Shown here piece by piece: positions 11,601-20,869 of a stretch of 64,000 nt of DNA. How positions within the stretch are numbered: the first letter of the stretch is position 1; each line of letters starts with the position of its first letter. Position numbers and translations under genes: made by a program. This DNA comes from Sanderia malayensis (lineage: Eukaryota; Cnidaria; Scyphozoa; Semaeostomeae; Pelagiidae): contig RQOL01000616.1 of assembly GCA_013076295.1 (NCBI GenBank), forward strand, positions 5,298,392 to 5,362,391, written 5' to 3'. Below the pieces are notes generated by a model, which was given only the letters and a program-made list of their open reading frames with translations, was not told where the DNA came from and did no database searches.

Positions 11601-14600
11601 TCTTTTAAAAATACCCAACATACTACATATATACTTGTATACTTAAAGACCATCCCACACACAAATGTGTGCAAAAATGTATTATTTCATTACGTTTGAT
11701 ATTTTGTGTTAAAAAAAAGTTTTATGATGTGTTTATGACTACGTCTTGTCGGAGGAATTATCGTTTGTGACCAAAATTGCCAGAATTTATTATGTAGCCG
11801 AATAACAGCCAATTACTGATAATCACCGGAGTTTGCTACAAAACCACACCTGAGTTTAGAATTTCAAAGGTGCCCTCGATATAACGGGGGGAGTACCCTC
11901 TCGCCATATTGGGAGAAGCCTGTCTACATTAACCCGTGGCATGCATTGGTCACTGTGTTGTGTTGTATCATTGTCAGCTGAGAAATCGTGTTAGATCTTT
12001 ATATATAATGGCATATAAATTAAAGACACAATGCATAATTGCACAGAAATTAAGACCTAATCCATTTTGACAAATCAGATTATGTTGGTCGACATTTGTA
12101 TGTGAGCCTGCAGAGGATTGGAGGATCGTAGCGGCAGTCTGTTTGAGAAAAACTAAGTGCAGTCAAATCTGCATAGTTCGAACTTGTGTAATTCGAACTC
12201 TATCTAATTCGAACGAAATTCTCTGTTCCTTCATGGATCACGAGTGATCCATGAAGGGACAACCAAACCTCTATAATTCGAACTTTTTCACGCTTCCCAT
12301 AGTCCATGGGGCAAAGCCCAATTTTTGAGAAATCATGTTCAAATTGGTGAATAAGGTTACTATACATCATCGGAAAGGAAATTTTGCGCTGATTACGAAT
12401 ATGAATGTTAATAGGTCGAGAAGTGTCATCTTCACACCTAAAATTGCTGATGTCAGCAAAATGGTGAACAATCTTGTTTTAGCTAATGGAAGCCTTTTGC
12501 TTAGTAAATACGACATAATTCCATTTATGTTAATGACTTCTTGTATAAAAGCAATGCCAATGAGTATATCTGGACAAAATATACATTTTTAAGTCAATAA
12601 TATGTCCATCACGTGACTGTGTCATATTTTACGGACCAGTCCGTAAAATCACTGGAATTTGCATAAGATGGGATATAATGGTAAAGTAATTTTCAGATTT
12701 TGTCCAAAATGATGACTGGGCCCATTTTTCATGATATCTATGCATTTATGGGGTTATATGAATGTCCTAGAGTGGTTTCCAGGCCTTTGGAGCTGGTCTG
12801 TATTTTGTGTATTTTTTTCTTTTTTTAATTCATTTAAGGAGGGTTGCCCTTCAACAAGTTGATTTTCAAGCGGCCCTCCGATAAAAACATTAATTATAAT
12901 ATAAGATAAAAAGTAAAAAGCTATTAATTAAATTAAAATATAAAACCTTATTTACAATATTAAACCTTATTTACAATTATATTTTGAAATTAAGGAAAAC
13001 ATCTAATAGAAACAAAATAGTTTTTAAATAGTTTTCTTGAATCTATACAGAGAGGTTGCCTGCTTTGACTCGGCTGACAGGCTATTCCATAGTTTGGCAC
13101 CTCTATATGAGAAACATCTCTGGCCATTTGCTGACCTTTTCATCGGTAACCTCAGATCGGTCCCCGTATCACGAAGGCTATATGATGTGCAAAGCGAATT
13201 TCGTGTGAAAAGATCACAAAGGTATTTTGGAGCCAGCACATTCAGGGACTTGAAGACCATTGTCTTAGACTCTAACGAAATAATAACGAAGTAATAACGA
13301 AAGCATTTTGGCTTTTGGACAAATTTTGCAATAAATAAAGATTTATGTTTGTGACCTCCTTTCCACAGTAATAACAACGAACACACTAGGAATAAAATAA
13401 AAGAAATCAAAGCCCATTGTGCTAAACCAAAGAAGGATCTTCTAACCTTACCAAACCACCCCAAACAAACAGCATCCTCTCCATTCCAAACTACAACTAA
13501 TTGTATGTCGCTTATCGGCAAAAGTCTAGAATCAAGCAGCCTGTCTTCCTCAGCCCAAAATCTTATCCTCTCTTCATGGCGTCCTGGTACCTTAAAGCAA
13601 TATCAATCTTATTTAAGTAGATGGGAACAATTTTGTTATGCACATAACCTTGAAGTATACAACCCTTCTGCTGAACAGGTTGTTGAATTTCTTACATCAT
13701 TATTTACTGAAAGCCTGGGCTACAGTGCCATTAATACTGCCAGATCGGCTCTTTCATCTATCATTTCAACGGGAGGCAACCCTCCCATAGGTGAACACCC
13801 CCTTGTTCGTCGTCTTATGAAAGGTGCTTTCCACCTTAAGCCATCTCTACCAAAATATTCTCATATTTGGGATGTTGGACAGTTATTATCTTATTTACAG
13901 GAACTCCCTGTCTTGAAATCGATTTCCCTCAAGGAGCTCTCTTACACTACAGCTACCCATCTGTGTCTGCTTACGGGGCAACGGTGTCAAACACTTCATG
14001 TTATGAATATTCGATATATTCAAATTCTTCCTGACAGACTCCGTATTACCCTACAACAACCACTTAAAACTACCAAACCAGGTAAACATCAAGCTCCCCT
14101 TGAAATTTTAGCATACCCAGATGACGACCGCCTGTGTATTGTTAAGAAACTTGAGGAACATATTTCCAAGACTGCCCATTTAAGAAAGTCTTCAATCACA
14201 ATACAAACCGGTTTCTAAAGACACCATTGCCAGATGGGTAAAGGAAACTCTCAAACTTGCTGGCATTGATACAAGAAAATTTTCCGCTCATAGTTGCCGA
14301 GCCGCCTTAACGTTAGCTGCCCAACAAGCCGGTTTATCGCTGCCAAAAATAATGGAAACTGCTGGCTGGTCTAATGCAAAGACATTCGCTCAATTCTATT
14401 GCAGAACTGTAGAAAAAAACAATTTTGGACATCGTATTTTAACCGCATCATCTGAATCACCTTCAGTTTTTCAAGTTTAGCAATGTAACTTGTTTCAATT
14501 TTATCAATATCTGTTTTGTTTTCACTGAGTTCTTATCATTTTACAACATGATGCGCCAATTTTCTGGTGCTATTCGTGACACTGGGCTTTGAAATCTTAT

Positions 14601-17482
14601 GGGGTTACGAAGTGACGTAGCTGATTGTAGAGAAGAATTAGAAAATTAAACGAGACTTGCCAGGAAGTTGAAGTTTGATTGTAATTCTTCTCTACCATCA
14701 GCAGGAACAGAGGAATCACATCATCTAGGACATTCATGTAACCCCATAAATGCATAGATATCGTGAAAAATGGGCCCAATCATCATTCTGGACCAAATCT
14801 GAAAGTTACTTTACCATTATATCCCATCTTATGCAAATTCTAGTAATTTTACGGACTTGTCCGTTAAATGTCACACAGTCACGTGACGGACATATTATTA
14901 ACTTAAAAATGTATATTTTGTCCAGATATGCTCATTGGCATTGTTTTTATACAAGAAGTCGTTAACATAAATGGAATTATGTCGTATTTACTAAGCAAAA
15001 GGCTTCCATTAGCTAAAACAAGATTGTACACCTTTTTGCTGACATCAGCAATTTTAGGTGTGAAGATGACACTTCTCGACCTATTAACATTCATATTCGT
15101 AATCAGCGCAAAATTTGCTTTCCGATGATGTATAGTAACCTTATTCACCAATTTGAACATGATTTTCGGTCTGCCCCATGGACTACCAGGGGTGTTCAAA
15201 TTAGACAGAGTTGACTGTATTTCAATATGCACACAAATAGATGTTGTGACGTGCAGTACGAAACAAGGACAGAGCAAAAATATGCCTGACAATCCTACAA
15301 TCACCTATAAACTATATATGCATATAATATTATGTATGTGGAGGTAAACAGAATAGCTGAACCAGAAATTCGATGTATATCTATATTTCCATTTGTTTTC
15401 TGACGTGGGAGAATGAATTTCGTCACCAGATAAATAACCCTTTCTCGTATCAAGTATTAGTCGTTCATGAAACTTTTGTTCACAAATCATTTTGCGGCCA
15501 CAGCTTAGCTTTCCGACATCTCATTAACTTTGAAAGGGATATCGTCAGCTTAAGAATTATCCCCACGGATCGCCGTGACAGATATGTACCAAACTGTTGT
15601 GTCAGCCAGCCAGCAAGCAAGAGCTGCTGCGAAGCACGCAAGTTTAGCCATTGCGGAGGCAAGTATACCTGACTCAGAAGTCATAGAAAAAGTGCTAAAA
15701 AGGGGTGTTGTGGATTAGCTTGAGGTGTTGACGAGCAATAATTAAGCTTGGCATTGCATAATTGGCTCAGACTGTTTTTGTTTTTATCGGAGTATTCACA
15801 AAATGTCCACAAGGGTTTATCCATGTGACGATAACGACAGACAATTTTTGCCATCATTTGCAGATGTAAACAAATGTTGAATTGTTTTCTCGCCAAGAGA
15901 AAGGGGCGGGGGCTGGCCCTTTATCTGCAAAGAACAATGAACGAAATATGTGATGACCTATATAATCCGGCTAATTATAACAGATACGTTCTAATGATGA
16001 AGATTTGGAGCATTTAGCTTCACAGTCCTTACGCTTCATGGACGACTGTTAAAGCAATTAACAAAGGTCCGATTACAATTATTTACAGTTTATAACCTCA
16101 GACATTTCTATTGTGTTTCTCTGTAGTAGTTCTGCAGCGGGTTAAATGACGGCCATTTTATTTACCTTGCTAATTACATCGTATTTAGAAAGCAGGTTAC
16201 ATTTAATTAACATGTTAAGAAAACTTCAATTTGAATGTTTTTTACCGAAAACACTCACTGAAGAATATAATTCAAGTTTCCAAGGGATGTAAAAGGGTAT
16301 TGAATTACTAATAGGGATTTGCGCTGGGTCATATTTGATCAGTTCCAAACATTTCGAAACGACGCGAATCCCAATAATTGTCTTCGTGTCTGAAGGGCAG
16401 ACGAGAAAGGTGTGAATTTGTGTTGTTTGCAAAAGATTCGCCTGCGTGAGTTTTGTGTTGCGTGGGGCATAATTTCGGTATGCAACTAAAAACGTGGAAT
16501 ATTATGTGCTATTTACACAGGCAGGACTGTTTCGAAATATCGCATCTTTATTGCCTGTGAACTGTGAACTTTCGAGACTATTTGTTAGTCCATAACGAAT
16601 GCATGATATTTTTGCGCCGACATTGAGCCGTCGCAGAATAGCAAAAAATGGAGGTTAGATCAATAGGCTATTCCTTCCTAACGCCAGCAAATATGAAAAC
16701 CTAGAACAAGCAACTATAAAATGAAGTGTACTTGGCATATCCTTTCCTTTGGCGCATCCATGAAACTTGGTTCAAACACAGTTCAGGCACGTTGCACATT
16801 TCCACGTTGCACCTCTTTCCAACCCAGGCTTAGATATTGTCAAGTAGATTTTGTTTATATTTTGTCCTGCCTTCCTGAGCCTTAAAATATTGAAAGAAAC
16901 CTCGTGTATATTAACAAAGATAACTGATTGATATCGGAGACCAACTACCGCCTCTATAATAATATCACTTCACATCTGCGTCGGATTTTTGCAAATCAAA
17001 ACAGGAAAAGATTCCAATTGCTTCATCTAATTGGCCTCATTCGTATTAGGAGCATAATAATAATTACCATCGTAAAGAAATCCAAGGATATGAGATCGGA
17101 ATCTGATTTCGCCCCTAATTAACCAAATCTAATCAAGAGAGCCAACTCGTGGCACGGCGTCAACCGATAGATTTCATTGACATTTGTATCGCCAAAGAAA
17201 AAACTGGTGAATAAATATTAAATCGAAAGTACAATAGCTTGCATTTCATTTCTACCCCGCCAGTAAACGGAAAGCTAAAAAATAGGAGTTATGCAGGAAT
17301 AAACACAACATACAGGTATATCTGAACCATGTGTTGTTTGTTGTTGCCTCCCTTTTACAGCACATGTTTATATTATTTCGTCTTACTGTTGATTCAGGGT
17401 GGAACTTACCTGTTGCACCGTGAACGATTGCGATGAGCAAAATAACCATCCGCCAACCACTAATTTCATTTGCAATCATCAT
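8700..17482 (-). CDS. Single-pass receptor: signal peptide, TSP1, CUB-like, TM, PPEY tail
   Basis: Four minus-strand exons in consistent phase: 17482-17410, 10624-10457, 9947-9594, 9418-8700 (437 aa). Exon 1 encodes a hydrophobic signal peptide (core MVILLIAIVHG) and ends in phase 1, matching the GT CAA start of exon 2. Exon 2 is a thrombospondin type 1 repeat (about residues 29-79) with WSSW and six cysteines, including CSVTCGQG. Exon 3 (about 81-198) is CUB-like: CNCGC, then SCEWKI and GERISL. Exon 4 has a Ser/Asn-rich stalk, a TM helix (about 242-265), a basic stop-transfer RRHRKR and a long tail with PPEY (about 388-391), a WW-domain-binding PPxY motif. I do not recognise this architecture as a named family. 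It could bind matrix and signal through NEDD4- or YAP-type WW proteins (inference). Exon 1 is the least certain because of the 6.8 kb intron. Confidence 0.82.
10290..10450. repeat. Degenerate tandem ACAATAG array in a receptor intron
   Basis: Six or seven ACAATAG-type heptamers occur at roughly 20-25 bp spacing, several preceded by (A)TCGAAC. The array lies just 3' of the TSP1 exon donor of the minus-strand receptor gene. It shares the ACAATAG/CTATTGT words with MITE family A, so it may be a decayed copy of its interior. Confidence 0.5.
10625..12159. other. Receptor intron 1, 3' portion
   Basis: Non-coding intron sequence of the minus-strand receptor gene. No exon with good splice borders or family similarity was found on either strand; the ORFs at 10799-10999 and 11381-11578 are short and unsupported. 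Confidence 0.6.
12160..12771. repeat. Left long inverted-repeat arm
   Basis: Inverted counterpart of 14724-15217. Matching landmarks are CCATGGGGCA near the outer end, ACGGAC..GTCCGT in the middle and GTCCTAGA at the inner end. It contains an extra 30-bp palindrome at 12228-12257 that is absent from the right arm. An 85-codon ORF here (12335-12592) is mirrored in the other arm on the opposite strand; it is treated as incidental. Confidence 0.85.
12790..13275 (-). mobile_element. 5'-truncated non-LTR retrotransposon (LINE) 3' end
   Basis: On the minus strand the frame ending at 13024 encodes the C-terminal tail typical of Jockey/CR1/L2-type reverse-transcriptase ORFs: MVFKSLNVLAPKYL, then FSYRGAKLWNSL and a closing RFKKTI. 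This is followed by a short A/T-rich 3' end (about 12790-13023). All catalytic RT and endonuclease domains are missing, as expected for a 5'-truncated copy. The upstream boundary near 13275 is set by loss of similarity and is approximate. Confidence 0.8.
13350..14480 (+). pseudogene. DIRS-type tyrosine recombinase fragment, frameshifted
   Basis: An open frame from about 13350 runs through the ATG at 13505 (MSLIGKSLESS, then SWRPGTLKQYQSYLSRW) to a stop at 14216-14218. The family frame continues in another frame from about 14190 to the TAG at 14478-14480. Catalytic tyrosine-recombinase residues are visible: Arg in TGQRCQTL (13982-13984), HSCR (His 14289-14291, Arg 14298-14300) and the Tyr nucleophile in AQFYCR (14397-14399). 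The N-terminal linker and recombinase resemble the 3' end of DIRS/Ngaro retrotransposon polyproteins. No reverse transcriptase or RNase H is present, so the copy is truncated and, with the frameshift at about 14190-14215, inactive as a single ORF. Confidence 0.85.
14620..14702. repeat. Inner inverted repeat 3' of the recombinase
   Basis: 14620-14640 and 14682-14702 are 21-bp reverse complements with one mismatch, around TAGAGAAGAATTA. A second pair, TTATGGGGTTAC (14599-14610) and GTAACCCCATAA, lies outside it. The pairing lies just after the DIRS recombinase stop, where DIRS elements carry inverted or complementary terminal sequences. Confidence 0.65.
14724..15217. repeat. Right long inverted-repeat arm
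   Basis: Reverse-complement partner of the left arm at 12160-12771, matching across nearly the whole length with scattered substitutions and without the left arm's extra segment. Ends at TTGACTG. Confidence 0.85.
15218..17409. other. Receptor intron 1, 5' portion
   Basis: Intron sequence of the minus-strand receptor gene, between the composite element and the signal-peptide exon. The short overlapping ORFs have no family similarity; nothing else is recognised. Confidence 0.55.
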
Positions 17483-19855
17483 TTTGCTAAATATCCTTTT
17501 ATTCCTTGAAAATAGTCTTTATTGTCGTCTGAGCACGCAACCTGACTTGGTATTGTGATGAAACTTTAAAGAAAACAGCAGACCACCTCCCTCTCCTTTG
17601 CTTCAAACAAATAATAATGATGATATTGTTGTCATGTATTTCTGAAAGTAAAATGGACGATGTTGTTCTCACCCGCCTCTCGAGGTTAATAAAATCAACC
17701 AGACTGAATGTGAATTGAATTTTGTTGATACTACAAGAAATTCTTTTGTGGTGGTGGCGAGGCGAACTTGTATCAAATGTCTTGATTCAGCAACTGTTGG
17801 CAGTCCAACGGAAACACAGAAGACCACGCTCTTTCACCGCAATTAAACAATTTCACGGGAACACGTCAACAAATTAGTTTTCTGGACGTGTAACAACTTC
17901 ACCACCTCAATATCGCGCGTCAACATGCATCCAATCCCAACCAAACAATGCAATACAACTTCACACTGTTAGCTCTGTGTCCTTCAGTCTCCCCAATATC
18001 TGCTGATATCTCAATGCCTGTTTATGTTATATGCACAGCACAGCCAGTCTTTAGTGTTTGTATGTGAACGTCAAATAAATGATTCATATAGCAGGGTTTT
18101 TGCGTAAAGAGATTTTCAGCTTGAAAAGAGATCGTGATTGGATTAGAGTTTGCAAGTAGTCTTTTTCATTCCAACGATCTTGCCATTCTTTCAAAGCCGT
18201 TACAAATCCATGCCATGCTCAATTATCGTCTGCGTCTGCTGTCTTTGCATTGAGATTTTGTGATAATCATTATATTGCGCCTCCCCAGTAGCCTGCTAGA
18301 CTTGCTGACTCCACTTTGAAACCGCAAAGCCCTCTGGTATAATTTCTATATTTTCTTTGATAATTGTTTTTAATTTACCACCATGCAGTGGCGTAGCTAC
18401 GATTTGGCGGTGAAGGGGCGAAACCCGGACAAATTCCGACAATATTCCGACGAAATTTAGAGATGTTGACGAATGTTTTGACAAACACTTTTGAAGTTTG
18501 GTCGTTGCCCCGTTTATATGTCGTGTCAAAAAAGGAGCATTGCTTGTTCATGCTCTGTTATGCATTTTACAAACCGATATGATAAAATGAGAGCAAAGCT
18601 TAAAAGTTGTAATAAAGCTGACAAATCAACACTGGTATAAGAGCTAAATAATTATTGATGGAGAATATTTAGCCGTAAAGGACTATATCTCTATAAACTG
18701 TCCCAATGTAACTTTTCTTTAGGGCAAGAATATGCAACCATTTTCCTTTTTAGCGATAGCAAATGGACTTTCCGGAGTCCCTACAAATTCAGATTGAATG
18801 CTTCGGTCGGTAGCAATAATTTCACCATGGTATTTTTCATCGTGGTTCCTTCTGTAGTCACTATCGAAACAAAGCATTCGATTTTCGTCGTTTAACTTTA
18901 CTTTGACTGACCATTATTCTTTGCAATTTATAATCAGCTGTCGAATTTCTGTTAAATTAAAGTGAGATAAAACCGGAAAACAATTTGATGTCGTTGTTTA
19001 TGAAATGAATGGATGTGTGTGAAGCTTTATCAAAAACAACTTCAAAAATTGAATTGATATTCTTCTTGAGGTTCAAAATTTGCAAAATAATATTTTTTTA
19101 CGACATTTTTCTTGTTGTCAATTTTCGGACAAATTTTCCGACAAGCAGTTGGAAACGTTTCGTGGGGGCGGCCGCCCCCCTGCCCCCCTTTAGCTACGCC
19201 ACTGCCACCATGCTTACAATTCCAATCTTCAATGTCCCACCTTATTTAGTCTCTTTCACATCAATTTCTTTTCATTTTTAGCATACAGGAAACATTTGTT
19301 TTCCATAATTAAGTTTTCTTCATGTTGGTTATCAAGCTATTTCGGTTTTTGATGATGCTCTGTGGTAAGTATTTTATGGACTAAATGGAATCGGGGAATT
19401 TTTTACAAAGGAAAGACTTCAATTCAGTTCAACTGATGCTGAATTGCTGAAAGAAATTCATTCAATTCAATTTTATTGCTCTTTCAACTCAACAACAGAG
19501 CAGGCCCACTTCTTTGTTTTTTTAATTGGACATTTTCATGCTTTTATGTTGCGATGTACTTGATAGTAATGCGTTAAAAATACGTCATCATACCCGTATT
19601 GAAGGTTAGTTCAATGCATTATTATTTATATTTTTGCTTGAGATATATTTTGGTAGATATATCTAGATTCTTATGAGATATATCTTGCGTCTATTGGATA
19701 CGCCCACCACGCCAGTGGCCTGGCCTAAATATTTGAGCATTTAATCGCTTTGTGGATTAAATGATTAATTAGGGATTTGAAGTGATAACTGCAGTCAACA
19801 TCAGCTGATAACTAGAAACACTAAGTTAACTGGAATGCTGTAATTGTTTTAAAAC
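17483..19855. other. Intergenic region, 5' side of the receptor gene and of the glycosyltransferase-like gene
   Basis: Lies between the start of the minus-strand receptor gene and the plus-strand gene at 19856, so both promoters should be here. Apart from the hAT MITE at 18386-19204 I see no coding or structured content. Confidence 0.55.
18386..19204. mobile_element. Non-autonomous hAT element (MITE family B, long copy)
   Basis: An 819-bp element with ends CAGTGGCGTAGCTA and its inverted form TAGCTACGCCACTG. It is flanked on both sides by the perfect 8-bp target duplication CCACCATG, the hallmark of hAT transposition. No transposase ORF is present. Subterminal sequence includes repeated TTCCGACA words and a G/C-rich run at the right end. 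A short copy in the opposite orientation is at 33559-33719. Confidence 0.9.
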
Positions 19856-20869
19856 ATGCCAATAAATAACTCTGTCAGAGTGCTATTCATTTTCATCTTT
19901 GGATTGAGCACTCTTATGCTTCTACGACTGAACTTCCGAACAAAACGAGATGAAATAGACAAGATAATTGAAGGAATTGAGGAGGGGACTGGTGAGCCAT
20001 ACTGGCGAGAATGCAAAAAAAGCCCACAATATTCCCTAGCAACTGATTTGGACTGCATTCCTTGTATGGTGCAGTCAAAAGATAAGCTTCATTTGGTCAG
20101 CAATATGTTCCCAATGTTCATTGCAAAACGCCATGCAAAGGTACAACCAAAGGGTCCAGTATGGGGCTTCATAGAAGACCCAGATAATATCAACGAGAAA
20201 GAGGTTTTTGAGCAAAGAGATCGTGAACTTTTGGATGTTCTTCAGAAGAATTTGAACAACCCAATAGTTGCTGCTATGCATATTCTATTTAATAATGACG
20301 ACGTAGTGGAATACATCTTGAAGCAGAAACTGCGATTTACTTGTAAGCTGGTCTTTCACAAGGTAAAAGGTGACCCTACTTATGAGGATGCAATGCTGTA
20401 CATTGGCCAATACTTGCGACATCGTCTTGTGGTCTTGCTCAATCAAGACGTGTATTTGGGCAGAGGGTGGGAGAGATTGGATTTTGATAGAGTAAGAAAG
20501 GAGAAGATAATGTATGCTTTGACGAGACATGGCAAGAAAGAGAGGTATTGTTCAATGCCTGATACTTGCTCAAGACAAACTGAATACTCTGGCAGTCATG
20601 ATGCATTTGCTTTTGTGTTGATACAAGTACCAAAGAAGAAAGATCTGGTTGGTCTTCGACATAAAAATGACCAGTTTGGGGTTGAAAATCTTCTCATAGA
20701 CTACTTCAGCAGGAAACTACGATACTCTGTAATTAACCCCTGTTTTGTATTATATGTTTACCATGTGCACTGTGCCAATGTGCATAATAAAGAAAGGAGT
20801 AGGGTTAATTTGAAGGGAAAAGTTGGCGTTGGTATGGCTCATTTTATTGATCAATTGTATACTACTTAA
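19856..20869 (+). CDS. Intronless type II membrane protein, putative glycosyltransferase
   Basis: 337 aa in a single exon. A short cytosolic N-terminus is followed by one hydrophobic anchor (about residues 8-24, core VLFIFIFGLSTLMLL) and a soluble domain, the layout of Golgi type II glycosyltransferases. Family-like landmarks are an acidic FNNDDV (about 144-149), NQDVYLGRGW (about 196-205) and a conserved-looking YCSMPDTCSRQTEYSGSHDA block (about residues 229-248), which recalls uncharacterised GT-A-like families where the acidic motif binds metal and sugar nucleotide. I cannot name the family or donor sugar, so the function is inference. The start follows AAAAC, with no upstream in-frame alternative of interest. 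Genes on either side are unrelated. Confidence 0.7.
   Translation: MPINNSVRVLFIFIFGLSTLMLLRLNFRTKRDEIDKIIEGIEEGTGEPYWRECKKSPQYSLATDLDCIPCMVQSKDKLHLVSNMFPMFIAKRHAKVQPKGPVWGFIEDPDNINEKEVFEQRDRELLDVLQKNLNNPIVAAMHILFNNDDVVEYILKQKLRFTCKLVFHKVKGDPTYEDAMLYIGQYLRHRLVVLLNQDVYLGRGWERLDFDRVRKEKIMYALTRHGKKERYCSMPDTCSRQTEYSGSHDAFAFVLIQVPKKKDLVGLRHKNDQFGVENLLIDYFSRKLRYSVINPCFVLYVYHVHCANVHNKERSRVNLKGKVGVGMAHFIDQLYTT

Larger units (their letters stand above)
12160..15217. mobile_element. Composite element with long terminal inverted repeats
   Basis: About 3.06 kb bounded by CAGTCAA at 12160 and its inverted form TTGACTG at 15211-15217. The left arm (12160-12771) and right arm (14724-15217) are reverse complements over most of their length; the left arm has about 118 extra bases containing several TTCGAAC words. 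Between the arms are a minus-strand LINE 3' fragment and a plus-strand DIRS-type tyrosine recombinase. The outer ends resemble pogo/Tigger DNA-transposon ends, but the long arms could also be DIRS inverted terminal repeats. It sits inside receptor intron 1. No clear target duplication was found. Confidence 0.7.

Noticed and set aside
12335..12592. 85-codon ORF in the left inverted-repeat arm, matched by an ORF in the right arm on the other strand
   Set aside because: The two ORFs are the same repeat read in mirror image; no family similarity and no codon signal. They follow from the inverted repeat.
13275..13521. N-terminal part of a 165-codon minus-strand ORF
   Set aside because: Only the part below about 13275 is LINE protein. 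The rest reads antisense through the DIRS fragment.
18386..19204. A possible gene from the ORF at 19009-19281
   Set aside because: The ORF straddles the right end of the hAT MITE and its target duplication.
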